Below are positions 41,384 to 50,839 of a DNA stretch of 64,000 nucleotides, piece after piece. Source of the DNA: Bradyrhizobium campsiandrae (GTDB taxonomy: Bacteria; Pseudomonadota; Alphaproteobacteria; Rhizobiales; Xanthobacteraceae). Numbering within the stretch: position 1 is the stretch's first letter; each line of letters starts with the position of its first letter. The translations under genes and the position numbers were made by a program. The notes under the pieces are model-generated. The model saw only the letters and a list, made by a program, of their open reading frames with translations, was not told the DNA's origin and did not search any database. Location: contig NZ_JAANIH010000018.1 in the NCBI RefSeq assembly GCF_014529705.1, positions 62,001-126,000 of the forward strand. Reading direction: 5' to 3'.

Positions 41384-43060
41384 TTACGCCCTTGCCGCGA
41401 TCGCGGCCGCTTCCGCGGCGGCACGCTGCATGCTGGTCGACATCTCGTTGGTGACGGTGCTCTGCTCCTCGACGGCGGCGGCGGTCGAGGTGACGTATTC
41501 GCTGACGTTGTGGATCGCCTGCTTGATCGAGCCGAGCGCGCTGACGACATCGCCGGAAATGCCGTTGAGGCTGCCGATCTCCTGGCCGATCTTGTCGGTG
41601 GCCTGCTTGGCCTGGTTGGCGAGGCTCTTCACTTCGGATGCCACCACAGCAAATCCGCGGCCAGCCTCGCCGGCGCGGGCAGATTCAATGGTGGCGTTCA
41701 GCGCGAGCAGATTGATCTGCCCGGTGATGTTGTTGATCATCTCGACGATGCCGCTCATCGCCTGCGCGGCCTCGGTGAGGCGCTGGGCCTGGGCATCGGC
41801 GGCGGCCACCTGATCCACGGCGCTCATCGCGGTCTCGCGCGACTTGGTCATGGCCTCGGAGATCTCCCGCACCGAGGCGTTGAGCTCCTCGGAGCCTGCG
41901 GCGACCGACTCCATCATGCCGCGGACGCGCTCGTTGCCCATGCGGACCAGCACCTGCCTGGTGGTGTCGGTGGCATATTTCACGACCTTGAACGGCTTGC
42001 CGTTGAGATCGAGGATCGGATTGTAGGAGGCCTGGATGTAGACTTCCTTGCCGCCCTTGCCGATCCGCTTGTATTCGGCCGCCTGGTACTGGCCGCGATT
42101 GAGCGCGGCCCAGAACTCGCGATAGGCGGCGCCGTCGCGCTCGCCGGGCTCGACGAACATGCTGTGATGCCGGCCCTTGATTTCGGCCAGCGAGTAGCCG
42201 AGCGCGTGGAGGAAATTGTCGTTCGCAGTGATGATGGTGCCGTCCATGTTGAACTCGATCACGGCCTGCGCCTTGTCGATCGCCGCGATCTGACCGGCGA
42301 GATCGGCGGTCTTCAGCTTCTCCGCGGTGACGTCGGTCGCGAACTTGACGACGCCATAGGGCTTGCCGCTCTCGTCGAGCAGCGGATTGTAGGAGGCGAG
42401 AATCCACACCTCCCTGCCGCCCTTGCCGATCCGCTTGAATTCGCCGGCCTGGTAATCACCACGGTTGAGCGCGGCCCAGAATTCGCGATAGGCGGGGCCG
42501 TTGCGGACGGCCTCGGCCACGAACATGCTGTGATGCTTGCCCTGGATCTCGGCGAGCGAGTAGCCGAGCGCCTTGCAGAAATTCTCGTTGGCCGTGACGA
42601 TGGTACCGTCGAGCTTGAACTCGATGACGGCCTGGGCGCGGCTGATGGCGGCGATCTTCGAAGCGTCCGTCATGCTCCGGATCTTCTTCGCGGTGATTTC
42701 GGTCGCAATCTTGGCGACCATCACCGTCTTGCCGTTGCCGTCGCGCACCGGATTGTAGGATGCTTCGATCCAGACCTCGTGGCCGTCCTTCGCGATCCGC
42801 TTGAACTCGCGCGCCTGATACTCGCCACGGTTCAGAGCGGCCCAGAACGCCTTGTACTCGGCGCTGTCGCGCTGGTCGGCCGGCACGAACATCGAGTGAT
42901 GCTTGCCCTGGATCTCGTCGAGCCGATAGCCGAGGGCGTCGAGAAAGTTCTTGTTGGCCGTGATGATCGTGCCATCCAGATTGAATTCGATCATGGCCTG
43001 CGAGCGGCCGATGGCATCGAGCCGCGACTGGGCGTCAATCTGGGACTTGCGACCGAACAT
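41384..43060 (-). CDS. Soluble chemoreceptor with three tandem PAS domains
   Basis: The 558-residue transducer has no membrane segment. It has three PAS-PAC units repeated with an exact 122-residue period (the DGTI motif at residues 29, 151 and 273), each with HHSMFV, FWAALNRG.YQA.E.KRI and ASYNP. A short MCP signalling domain with NNITGQINLLALNATIESARAGEAGRGFAVVASEVKSL split over the hairpin follows. The layout resembles Aer-2/BdlA-type cytoplasmic receptors that sense redox or ligands and affect taxis or biofilm dispersal. ATG 43060 has GGAG upstream; 17 codons of open frame before it are spurious. It is convergent with mutS. Confidence 0.92.
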   Translation of the reverse strand: MFGRKSQIDAQSRLDAIGRSQAMIEFNLDGTIITANKNFLDALGYRLDEIQGKHHSMFVPADQRDSAEYKAFWAALNRGEYQAREFKRIAKDGHEVWIEASYNPVRDGNGKTVMVAKIATEITAKKIRSMTDASKIAAISRAQAVIEFKLDGTIVTANENFCKALGYSLAEIQGKHHSMFVAEAVRNGPAYREFWAALNRGDYQAGEFKRIGKGGREVWILASYNPLLDESGKPYGVVKFATDVTAEKLKTADLAGQIAAIDKAQAVIEFNMDGTIITANDNFLHALGYSLAEIKGRHHSMFVEPGERDGAAYREFWAALNRGQYQAAEYKRIGKGGKEVYIQASYNPILDLNGKPFKVVKYATDTTRQVLVRMGNERVRGMMESVAAGSEELNASVREISEAMTKSRETAMSAVDQVAAADAQAQRLTEAAQAMSGIVEMINNITGQINLLALNATIESARAGEAGRGFAVVASEVKSLANQAKQATDKIGQEIGSLNGISGDVVSALGSIKQAIHNVSEYVTSTAAAVEEQSTVTNEMSTSMQRAAAEAAAIAARA

Positions 43061-43441
43061 CGAAGAATCTCCATCTCGAAATTTAGGTGGACAGCTTTTG
43101 GGGGACATCACCTTCGCGGCGACCCCGCCATACTCAAATCGACAATTCCCGCGAGTCCCTGCACTCGGATGCAGCTCGGACGAGTTCGCGCTGGCAACAG
43201 CGGACGCAGGTACGCGCGGCTATTCGTAGGCGAAAAGCGCGAAGAAAGTTCTAATAGAATTAGCGGGAAACAGCACGGGGAACGGCCACCAGCGCAACGA
43301 AGGCTTGCATCCCTGAAAACCGCACGCCGTACTGGCTGAATGATGCTTCTCATTCAATGACTTGGCAGACTGCCGCGGATCTGCCGGCCTGACACGGCAA
43401 GTTGGTCTTTCCGCGACTCCCAATCGCGCAGGTCCGTAGTC
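43061..43441. other. 381-bp gap without a supportable gene
   Basis: The space lies between the start of the triple-PAS gene and the end of the membrane-protein gene. It should hold the chemoreceptor promoter. The stretch 43235-43275 is locally AT-rich (AAAGTTCTAATAGAATTAGC) and contains the inverted pair TTCTA-AT-AGAA. An 81-codon minus-strand frame (43108-43353) has poor composition. I see no tRNA or repeat here. Confidence 0.55.
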
Positions 43442-44251
43442 TCACTGCTTGTGCCGCGCCTTTCGCATCGCACGCCGACCAATCGCCCACAGCGTCAGGT
43501 TCCACGCAATGCAGGTTCCAAGCGCAAGGCATAGACCGAGTGCCGAGCCGAATTGCACCACCGCGACGTGCATGACGGCAATCGCCATTCCGAAACCGAG
43601 CAGACCCCAGTCAGAGTTGGCGAGCACGGCGGCGGTGGGAGGCCCGCCGATGCGCGGATGCAGGATCACCATCATGCTGGAGAACACCACCGGATAGAGC
43701 GCGATGATGCCGCTGATGCGCGGCCCGACCCAGCCCGATGTCGAGACGACGATGGCGACGAGAGTCGCAACCAGCACGGCCCGCATCGGAATGTCGTACC
43801 AGCGGCGCGTCACCAGCGGCATCTTGACGTGGCGATAGCCCGCGAGCAGCGGAATACAGATACCGAACGCAATGAAGTTCACGGCGAGCCCGGCGGCCAG
43901 GGTCCAGTCGAACAGGCGGATGACCGAAGCCATCGCAAGCCAGATCGCGACTGCGGCGCCGAAACTCACGGCGAGATCATGCCGCTGCGCCAGCACGACA
44001 TAGGTGAGCGCCATGAAGATCGTTGCGGCGTTGACCGGAAGGCTCGACAGCGCGCCTTGCGCGATGAAGGCCGCGTCATGGTCGATGGCGAGGAAGACAT
44101 AGGAAGGGCCGGCGGAAACCGGCAGCGTCGCCACCAGCGCGCCGATCACCGGCCCCGACCGCTCGGTAATGACGGAAGCCGACACGACGAAGGCCGCGGC
44201 AATCGCCATGCGCAGAAGAAGGAAAAGGATGAAGTGGAGGTCGAGGGGCAT
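43442..44251 (-). CDS. Hypothetical multi-pass membrane protein
   Basis: The 269-residue protein has about eight or nine hydrophobic helices starting at residue 5 (FILFLLLRMAIAAAFVVSAS). Conserved-looking polar spots are ITERSGPVIGALVATLPVSAGPSYVFLA and TSGWVGPRISGIIALYPVVFSSMMVILHPRIGGP, which look like two half-repeats with a GP.I..I motif. That pattern suggests a small transporter with internal symmetry, but I do not recognise a named family. The neighbours give no clear clue. It ends with a basic tail (GRRAMRKARHKQ), consistent with a cytoplasmic C-terminus. Confidence 0.75.
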   Translation of the reverse strand: MPLDLHFILFLLLRMAIAAAFVVSASVITERSGPVIGALVATLPVSAGPSYVFLAIDHDAAFIAQGALSSLPVNAATIFMALTYVVLAQRHDLAVSFGAAVAIWLAMASVIRLFDWTLAAGLAVNFIAFGICIPLLAGYRHVKMPLVTRRWYDIPMRAVLVATLVAIVVSTSGWVGPRISGIIALYPVVFSSMMVILHPRIGGPPTAAVLANSDWGLLGFGMAIAVMHVAVVQFGSALGLCLALGTCIAWNLTLWAIGRRAMRKARHKQ

Positions 44252-44297
44252 TGAACGCGGGATGTTATTGTTGAGAACCGTTTTCCGCGGGCTCGTT

Positions 44298-44416
44298 CAC
44301 CCCTCCCGGAGGGAGAGGCCGTTTTGCGCAGCAAATCGGGTGAGGGCGTCAGGTCCCATGAAAGAGCAGGGCCCCTCACCCGCGCTTTCAGCGCGACCTC
44401 TCCCCTTGGGAGAGGT
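44298..44416. repeat. Palindromic repeat family C, diverged copy 3
   Basis: Left arm ACCCCTCCCGGAGGGAGAGG and right arm CCTCTCCCCTTGGGAGAGG, with GGTGAGGGCGTC and CCCCTCACCCGC in between. The order is as in the copies at 12205 and 15282, but the arms are changed. It ends a few bases before the OsmC stop codon, downstream of the gene. Confidence 0.7.
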
Positions 44417-44422
44417 AAGCAG

Positions 44423-44932
44423 TCACATCCGCTGCATCGACACCGAAACTTTCGGGCCGTTCTTGATGGTCTGGTAGACCACGCAATAGCGCTCGGTGAG
44501 CTTGAGCAGGAGATCGAGCTTGTCCTGCGGCGCATCGGTGTCGACCTCGAAGCGCAGGCGGATCTCGGCAAAGCCGACCGGAGTCTCCTTGTCGACGCCG
44601 AGCGTGCCGCGGAAATCGAGATCGCCCTCGGCATAGACATTGCCGGTTTTGAGCGGCACTTCGATCGCGGTCGCCACCGATTTCAGCGTGACGCCGGCGC
44701 AGGCGACCAGCGCCTCGAGCAGCATGTCGCCGGAGCAGAGTTCGAGGCCGGAGCCGCCAGTGGCGGGATGGAGACCGGCGACGGCGAGCACACGGCCGGT
44801 CTCGACCTTGCAGGCGATGCCGTCGCTGTCGGTGGATCCCTTGGCCTTCAGCGTGATCAGCGCGGCCTTGGGATCGGTCTTGTAGCGCTCCTTGATCGGG
44901 GCCTGCATCTGGCGCAGTTGTGCGGCGTCCAT
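44423..44932 (-). CDS. OsmC/Ohr-family protein
   Basis: The 169-residue protein has the OsmC fold with one catalytic Cys in GSGLELCSGDMLLEALVACAG and a second in VACAGVTLKSVATAIE. A C-terminal strand-helix with LTERYCVVYQTIKN follows. The family reduces organic hydroperoxides with dithiol cofactors, although many members have unclear substrates. It lies 54 bp downstream of an ABC importer ATPase gene on the same strand and may be co-transcribed; such links to sulfur uptake are common enough to suggest a role in thiol or peroxide handling. This is inference. Confidence 0.87.
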   Translation of the reverse strand: MDAAQLRQMQAPIKERYKTDPKAALITLKAKGSTDSDGIACKVETGRVLAVAGLHPATGGSGLELCSGDMLLEALVACAGVTLKSVATAIEVPLKTGNVYAEGDLDFRGTLGVDKETPVGFAEIRLRFEVDTDAPQDKLDLLLKLTERYCVVYQTIKNGPKVSVSMQRM

Positions 44933-44986
44933 CTCGTTCTCTCCCGGGAAATTTGCTCCTCGATGTACCGGCTTGCCGGGAAATTG

Positions 44987-45772
44987 TCACCACCACATGG
45001 CCTGACCGGGACCCTGGGTTGCGTCACGGTCGGGCACCCTGCGGTCGAGCGAACGGTCGAGTGATGCCAGCACACTTCGCTTGAAAGTCTCGAACAACGG
45101 CGAATTGCGGTCGCGCGGCCGACCGAGATTGATCTCGATCTGGTCGAACAGCCGGCCCGGCCGCGGCCGCATCACCAGCACGCGGTCGGCCAGCACCACC
45201 GCCTCGTCGACGTCATGGGTGACGAGGATCAAGGTTGGCCGCGTGTCCGCCCAGAGGTCGAGCAGATGATCCTGCAGGTCACGGCGGGTGAAGGCGTCGA
45301 GCGCCGAGAACGGCTCGTCGAGCAAGAGCACTTCGGGCTGCGGCACCAGTGCGCGGGCGATCGCGACGCGCTGCGCCTGTCCGCCGGAGAGTTCGCGCGG
45401 CCAGGCCTGCGCCTTGTCGGCGAGCCCGACGCGGTCGAGCGCGCGGGCCACCTTCGCGCGGCGTTCGGCCGCCGGCAGTTCGGCGAGGCCGAAACCGATA
45501 TTGTCGGCGACGCTGAGCCAGGGCAGCAGGCGCGGCTCCTGGAAGATGATGCCGATCTTGGCATGCGGCGAGGCGATCGCCTCGCCGTCGAGCGTCACCG
45601 TGCCGGAACTGGCGCGATCGAGGCCGGCGATGGCACGGAGCAATGTCGATTTGCCGCAGCCAGACCCGCCAATGATGGCGATGATCTCGCCCTGCCTGAT
45701 CTCGGCGGAGAAGCGCGTCAGCGCCTCGACACCGTTCGGGTAGGTCTTGCTGACCCGGTCGAGTGCCAGCAT
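44987..45772 (-). CDS. ABC importer ATPase, sulfonate/nitrate/taurine type
   Basis: The 261-residue ATPase has Walker A IGGSGCGKST, Q-loop FQEPRLLPW, signature LSGGQAQRVAIARAL, Walker B LLLDEPFSALD and the switch His in LVTHDVDEAV. The subfamily (SsuB/TauB/NrtD-like) is shown by these blocks and by the neighbouring SsuA-like and SsuC-like genes. It energises uptake at the inner membrane. ATG 45772 begins MLALDRVSKTYPNG; a 200-codon open extension lies in the permease gene and is rejected. The gap to the permease gene is 17 bp. Confidence 0.93.
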   Translation of the reverse strand: MLALDRVSKTYPNGVEALTRFSAEIRQGEIIAIIGGSGCGKSTLLRAIAGLDRASSGTVTLDGEAIASPHAKIGIIFQEPRLLPWLSVADNIGFGLAELPAAERRAKVARALDRVGLADKAQAWPRELSGGQAQRVAIARALVPQPEVLLLDEPFSALDAFTRRDLQDHLLDLWADTRPTLILVTHDVDEAVVLADRVLVMRPRPGRLFDQIEINLGRPRDRNSPLFETFKRSVLASLDRSLDRRVPDRDATQGPGQAMWW

Positions 45773-45789
45773 CGCCTCAAGCTCCCTTA

Positions 45790-46635
45790 TCAAGTTTCTT
45801 TGGCCCGGCCGAAGGCGTCCTGCCAGCGCAGGAACGGCGCAGCCGCGAGCTCGATCAGCCAGTCCGTGAGCTTGCCGAGGATGGCGAAGATCACGATGGC
45901 GGCGAGGATCTGCGCGGGCTTGCCGAGCTGCTGACCGTCGAGCAGGAGATAACCGAGGCCTTCGGAAGCGCCGATCAGTTCGGCGGCGACGACGAACATC
46001 CAGCCGAGGCCGAGGCCGACGCGCAAGGACACGACATAGGCCGGCAGCACCGCGGGCAGCAGGATGCGGCGGATCATCGCGAAGCCGGAGAGGCGGAAGG
46101 TGCGGCCGACCTCGACGATCTTGCGATCGACCGAGAGGATCGCGCCCATCACGCCGAGATAGACCGGGAAGAACACGCCAACCGCGATCAGCGCGATCTT
46201 CGAGGTCTCGAAGATGCCGAGCCAGAGGATGAACAGCGGCACCCAGGCCAGCGACGGAATCGCGCGCAGCGCCTGCACGGTCGGATCGAGCAGCCGCCGC
46301 GCCAGCGACCAATAGCCGGAGATGGCACCCAACAGCGTGCCCGCCACCACGCCGAAGCCAAAGCCAAGCCCGACGCGCCACAGCGTCGCGGAGATATGGC
46401 GGACCAGCTCGCCGGAGCGGGCGAGCTCGGTGATGGTGGCGAAGACGCGCGAGGGCGGCGGCACCAGGCGCCCGTTGGACCAGCCGGACCAGACCACCAG
46501 CTCCCAGCCGAGCGCGAGCGTCAGCGGCAGCAGCAGCCCCAGCGCCGGCCGCGCATAGCGTGACAGCCGCGAGGGCGCGACGGCGTTTTCGGCCGGTTCC
46601 GAGGATTGCTGCAGGACTGGCGCGTCGGAGATCAT
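45790..46635 (-). CDS. ABC importer permease, sulfonate/nitrate/taurine type
   Basis: The 281-residue permease has about six helices. The ATPase-coupling EAA loop reads VGRTFRLSGFAMIRRILLPAVLPAYVVSLRVGLGLGWMFVVAAELIGASEGLG, given here as the span at residues about 170-222. It forms the membrane channel for the adjacent ATPase and binding protein. The binding-protein gene lies 251 bp upstream with a family B palindrome between, so the three genes may form one operon with a processing or attenuation point. Confidence 0.92.
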   Translation of the reverse strand: MISDAPVLQQSSEPAENAVAPSRLSRYARPALGLLLPLTLALGWELVVWSGWSNGRLVPPPSRVFATITELARSGELVRHISATLWRVGLGFGFGVVAGTLLGAISGYWSLARRLLDPTVQALRAIPSLAWVPLFILWLGIFETSKIALIAVGVFFPVYLGVMGAILSVDRKIVEVGRTFRLSGFAMIRRILLPAVLPAYVVSLRVGLGLGWMFVVAAELIGASEGLGYLLLDGQQLGKPAQILAAIVIFAILGKLTDWLIELAAAPFLRWQDAFGRAKET

Positions 46636-46692
46636 GGCCGGTAGGAAGCGCGTCTGGTCAGGGAATGCAACGGTGTTGCCATGTTCTCAGCC

Positions 46693-46847
46693 GTCGTCCC
46701 GGACAAGCGCGCCTGAAGCGCGCGCCGATCCGGGACCCATAGCCACAGGAAAATGTGGTTGCGGGAACTCGGAGTGACCGCATTTGCCTCAAACCACTCC
46801 CCGGGAGTATGGGTCCCAGGTCTGCGCTGACGCTTGCCCGGGACGAC
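46693..46847. repeat. Family B palindrome, diverged long copy
   Basis: Left GTCGTCCCGGACAAGCGCGC, right CGCTTGCCCGGGACGAC, with TGGGTCCCAGGTC near the right arm. It is 155 bp long and lies between the binding-protein and permease genes of the ABC importer. Confidence 0.75.
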
Positions 46848-46886
46848 AATGGGGTTTGCCGCGCGCCTGCCTCCGCCTAGCCAACC

Positions 46887-47858
46887 TCAATTCGTCGGCA
46901 GCGGAACCTGGTCATCGATCAGCGCATCCAGCGTCGCCTTCACGTCGACCTTGGCGTCGACGACGCCGGCCTGCTGCAGGGCGAGGCCGGCCGCGAGGAT
47001 CGACTCGCGCTGGGGTGCGCCGATGCGGCTATGGGTGAGCTCGGTGCGTTCCTTGAGCTGCTTGTCGACGACGGCCTCGGGCAGCTTCGTCACGGCGATG
47101 AACGTCTTTTTGAGATCATCGTAGTTCGCCAGCGAATATTTCCGCGCCTCTTCGTACACCGCGAGCACGCGGCGGGCAGCGTCCGGATAGTCCTTCAGGA
47201 ACTGCTCGCGCACATTGAGGAGGCCCCAGGTGTTGGCGTCGGCCTTGCGGTAGAACAGCTTTGCGCCCTCCTCGACCTCGGCCTGCGCCATCATGGGATC
47301 GAGACCGGCCCAGGCATCGACGTCGCCGCGGATCAAGGCGGTCTTACCGTCGGCGTGCTGCAGCAACACCGGCGTAATGTCCTTCTCGGTCAGGCCGGCG
47401 CCCAGCAGTGCACGCACCAGGAAGATGTGCGGATCGGTGCCGCGCGTCACCGCGACGCGCTTGCCCTTGAGGTCAGCAACGCTGGCGATCTTGGAGTCCT
47501 TGCCAGTCACCAGCGCCGTCCATTCGGGGCGCGAATAGACATAGATCGACTTGATCGGATTGCCGTTGATGCGCGCGACCAGCGCCGCCGAGCCCGCGGT
47601 CGAGCCGAAATCGATCGAGCCGGCATTGAGGAATTCGAGCGCCTTGTTGGAGCCGGCCGACTGTACCCAGGTGACGGTGATGCCATCCTTGGCGAACTCC
47701 TTCTCCAGCAGCCCCTTCTGCTTGAGCACCAGCGACACCGGATTGTAGGTCGCCCAGTCGATGCGAATTTCCTTGAGCGGATCGGCGGCCCGCGCCGCAG
47801 GGGCGACGGCGAGCGCGACCGCTCCCGCCAGCAAAATACGTCGTGAAAACTTGATCAT
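46887..47858 (-). CDS. Periplasmic binding protein, aliphatic sulfonate (SsuA)-type
   Basis: The 323-residue protein has a signal peptide (MIKFSRRILLAGAVALAVAP, cleaved near ARAAD). A type II periplasmic-binding fold follows, with IRIDWATYNPVSLVLKQKGLLEKEF and the SsuA-like GSIDFGSTAGSAALVARINGNPIKSIYVYSR. It captures an organosulfonate, taurine or related anion and feeds the adjacent importer. No ssuD/ssuE or tauD gene is adjacent. ATG 47858 is preferred over an upstream start at 47882, since it begins the signal peptide. It is divergent from glnD. Confidence 0.92.
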   Translation of the reverse strand: MIKFSRRILLAGAVALAVAPAARAADPLKEIRIDWATYNPVSLVLKQKGLLEKEFAKDGITVTWVQSAGSNKALEFLNAGSIDFGSTAGSAALVARINGNPIKSIYVYSRPEWTALVTGKDSKIASVADLKGKRVAVTRGTDPHIFLVRALLGAGLTEKDITPVLLQHADGKTALIRGDVDAWAGLDPMMAQAEVEEGAKLFYRKADANTWGLLNVREQFLKDYPDAARRVLAVYEEARKYSLANYDDLKKTFIAVTKLPEAVVDKQLKERTELTHSRIGAPQRESILAAGLALQQAGVVDAKVDVKATLDALIDDQVPLPTN

Positions 47859-48045
47859 GCCCGGCCTCCTCCAAAACTTCACGGTTTTTCAATGAGTTAT
47901 ATCCGGAAATCAACCAGAAAAACCGCCCTCGAAAGCGCGCCGGCCGAGAACAGATTTGCCCGAAGCCGCGGCTTTCCAGCATGGAACGACTATTGGCCGA
48001 GAATGGCTGATGACAGCGCTCGTCACGTCTTATATCCGGTGAGAG
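47859..48045. promoter_or_regulatory. Divergent promoter region between the sulfonate importer and glnD
   Basis: The 187-bp gap carries two direct copies of TTATATCCGG, at 47898-47907 and 48030-48039, the second ending 6 bp before the glnD ATG. AT-rich TTTTTCAATGAGTTATATCC faces the binding-protein gene. The repeated decamer could be a regulator site or chance. Confidence 0.4.
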
Positions 48046-50835
48046 ATGGACAGCGTCGCAACTGAGCAAAGGCCCGAGGTAGACGATCGCTTCGACACCG
48101 CGCGGATCACCGCCGCGGTCGATGCGCTTGCGGATAAGCATCAGGGCCGCGAGGACACCTTCCGCACCGCCGTGGCGCAACTGCTCAAGGCCGAGCTGCT
48201 CGCCGCGCGCGCCGCGGCGCAGAAGATCCTGCTGAAGGACCGCCATGGCCGCCGCTGCGCCGAGCGGCTGTGCCATGTGCAGGACGAGATCATCCGCATC
48301 CTCTATTCGGCCGCGACGCGGCATCTCTATCGCTCGCCGATCCCGAGCGGCGCCGAGCGCATGGCGGTGGTGGCGACCGGCGGCTATGGCCGCGGCCTGA
48401 TGGCGCCGGAATCGGACATCGATCTGTTGTTCATCCTGCCTTACAAGCAGACCGCCTGGGGTGAGCAGGTCGCCGAAGCCATCCTCTATTGCCTGTGGGA
48501 CATGGGCCTGAAGGTCGGGCACGCCACGCGCTCGGTCGACGAATCGATCCGCCAGGCGCGCGGCGACATGACCATCCGCACCGCGATTCTGGAGACGCGC
48601 TTCCTCACGGGCGACCAGCCGCTCTATGACGAGCTGGTCGAGCGCTTCGACAAGGAGGTGGTACAGGGCACCGCCTCCGAATTCGTCACCGCAAAGCTCG
48701 CCGAGCGCGAAGAACGTCACCGCCGCGGCGGCCAGTCGCGCTACCTGGTCGAGCCCAACGTCAAGGACGGCAAGGGGGCGCTGCGCGACCTGCATACGCT
48801 GTTCTGGATCGCCAAATACGTCTACCGCGTTCGCGACACCGACGAGCTGGTCGAGCGCGGCGTGTTCGACGCGCAGGAATACCGCAGCTTCCGCCGTTGC
48901 GCCGACTTCCTGTGGTCGGTGCGCTGCAATCTGCATTTCTATTCCGGCCGCGCCGAGGAGCGCCTGTCCTTCGATCTCCAGCGCGAAATCGCTGTCAGGC
49001 TCGGCTACACCTCGCATCCCGGCATGCAGGACGTCGAGCGCTTCATGAAGCACTACTTCCTGGTCGCCAAGGAAGTCGGCAACCTCACCGCCATCCTGTG
49101 CGCCAAGCTCGAGGACCAGCAGGCCAAGCCGGCGCCGGTGCTGAGCCGGGTGATGGCGCGGCTGCGCCCGACCCAGATGAGGCGGCGCGTGCCCGATAGC
49201 GACGATTTCATCGTCGACAACAACCGCATCAACGTCGCCGCGCCCGATATCTTCAAGCATGATCCGGTCAATCTGATCCGGATCTTCCGCCTGGCGCAGA
49301 AGAACAACCTCGCCTTCCACCCGGACGCGATGCGCGACGTCACGCGCTCGCTCGGCCTGATCAACGCGCAGATGCGCGAGAATCCCGAAGCCAACCGGCT
49401 GTTCATGGAGATCCTGACCTCCGACAACGCCGAGATCGTGCTGCGGCGGATGAACGAGACCGGCGTGCTCGGCCATTTCATCCGCGCCTTCGGCAAGATC
49501 GTCTCGATGATGCAATTCAACATGTATCATCACTACACCGTGGACGAGCACCTGATCCGCTGCGTCGGCTTCCTCCAGGACATCGAGCGCGGCGGCATCG
49601 AGGAGTTCGCGCTCGCCAGCGATCTGATGCGCAAGATCCGGCCCGAGCACCGCGCGGTGATCTACATCACGACGCTGCTGCACGACATCGCCAAGGGACG
49701 GCCCGAGGACCATTCGATCGCCGGCGCCAAGGTGGCGCGCCGCCTCTGCCCGCGGCTCGGCTTCAGCGCGGCCGACACCGAGCTGATCGCCTGGCTGATC
49801 GAAGAGCATCTGACGATGTCGACGGTCGCGCAGTCGCGCGATCTCTCCGACCGCAAGACCATCGAGAATTTCGCCGCCGTGGTGCAGTCGGTCGAGCAGA
49901 TGAAGCTGCTCACCATTCTCACCACGGCCGATATCCGCGGCGTCGGTCCGGGCGTGTGGAATGGCTGGAAGGCGCAGCTCTTGCGCTCGCTCTATTATGA
50001 AACCGAACCGGTGCTGACCGGCGGCTTCTCGGAGGTCGACCGCGGCAAGCGCCTCACCGCCGCCTACGCCGAATTCCGGCACGCCTTCGCCGAATGGCCG
50101 GCCGACGAGCTCGACGCCTATATTGCCCGGCACTATCCGGCCTATTGGCTCAAGGTCGAGCTGCCGCGCAAGATCCGTCACGCGCGTTTCGTGCGGTCCA
50201 GCGAACAGGCCGGGCACAAGCTCGCAATCAACGTCGGCTTCGATGAAGTGCGCGGCGTGACCGAGCTCACCATCTTCGCCGCCGACCATCCCTGGCTGCT
50301 GTCGATCATCGCGGGCGCCTGCGCCTCGGCCGGCGCCAACATCGTCGACGCTCAGATCTACACCACGACCGACGGTCGCGCGCTGGACACGATCTCGATC
50401 TCGCGGGAATACGACCGCGACGAGGACGAGGGCCGGCGCGCCACACGCATCGGCGAGATGATCGAGGACGTGCTGGAAGGCAAGCTGCGCCTTCCGGAAG
50501 TGGTGGCGCGGCGCACGGTGCGCAGCAAGGCGCGCCCCTTCGTGATCGAGCCGGAAGTGACCATCAACAACCAGTGGTCGGACCGCTACACCGTGATCGA
50601 AGTCTCTGGCCTCGACCGCCCCGGCCTGCTCTACGAGCTGACGACGGCGATCTCCAAGCTCAATCTCAACATCGCCTCGGCCCATGTCGCGACCTTCGGC
50701 GAGCGCGCCCGCGACGTGTTCTACGTCACCGACCTGCTCGGCGCGCAAATCAACGCGCCGACGCGCCAGGCTGCGATCAAGAGCGCGCTGACCCATGTCA
50801 TGGCCGGCGACAAGGCGGTGCAGCCGGCGGCGTGA
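48046..50835 (+). CDS. glnD: Bifunctional uridylyltransferase/uridylyl-removing enzyme (PII)
   Basis: GlnD senses glutamine and adds or removes UMP on PII proteins (GlnB/GlnK), setting nitrogen status. The 929-residue protein has the nucleotidyltransferase motif G112-G-x10-D124-x-D126 (GGYGRGLMAPESDIDLLF). An HD domain has HDIAKGRPEDHS (His546-Asp547), and two C-terminal ACT domains (from about 735 and 845) bind glutamine. The length and order are normal for alphaproteobacteria. It is convergent with ogt, with 4 bp between the stops. ATG 48046 has GGTGAGAG directly before it. Confidence 0.97.
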   Translation: MDSVATEQRPEVDDRFDTARITAAVDALADKHQGREDTFRTAVAQLLKAELLAARAAAQKILLKDRHGRRCAERLCHVQDEIIRILYSAATRHLYRSPIPSGAERMAVVATGGYGRGLMAPESDIDLLFILPYKQTAWGEQVAEAILYCLWDMGLKVGHATRSVDESIRQARGDMTIRTAILETRFLTGDQPLYDELVERFDKEVVQGTASEFVTAKLAEREERHRRGGQSRYLVEPNVKDGKGALRDLHTLFWIAKYVYRVRDTDELVERGVFDAQEYRSFRRCADFLWSVRCNLHFYSGRAEERLSFDLQREIAVRLGYTSHPGMQDVERFMKHYFLVAKEVGNLTAILCAKLEDQQAKPAPVLSRVMARLRPTQMRRRVPDSDDFIVDNNRINVAAPDIFKHDPVNLIRIFRLAQKNNLAFHPDAMRDVTRSLGLINAQMRENPEANRLFMEILTSDNAEIVLRRMNETGVLGHFIRAFGKIVSMMQFNMYHHYTVDEHLIRCVGFLQDIERGGIEEFALASDLMRKIRPEHRAVIYITTLLHDIAKGRPEDHSIAGAKVARRLCPRLGFSAADTELIAWLIEEHLTMSTVAQSRDLSDRKTIENFAAVVQSVEQMKLLTILTTADIRGVGPGVWNGWKAQLLRSLYYETEPVLTGGFSEVDRGKRLTAAYAEFRHAFAEWPADELDAYIARHYPAYWLKVELPRKIRHARFVRSSEQAGHKLAINVGFDEVRGVTELTIFAADHPWLLSIIAGACASAGANIVDAQIYTTTDGRALDTISISREYDRDEDEGRRATRIGEMIEDVLEGKLRLPEVVARRTVRSKARPFVIEPEVTINNQWSDRYTVIEVSGLDRPGLLYELTTAISKLNLNIASAHVATFGERARDVFYVTDLLGAQINAPTRQAAIKSALTHVMAGDKAVQPAA

Positions 50836-50839
50836 GGAT

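Noticed and set aside
43108..43353. 81-codon minus-strand frame in the gap after the triple-PAS gene
   Set aside because: It has no Shine-Dalgarno, a Cys/Arg/Ser-rich make-up and no family resemblance.
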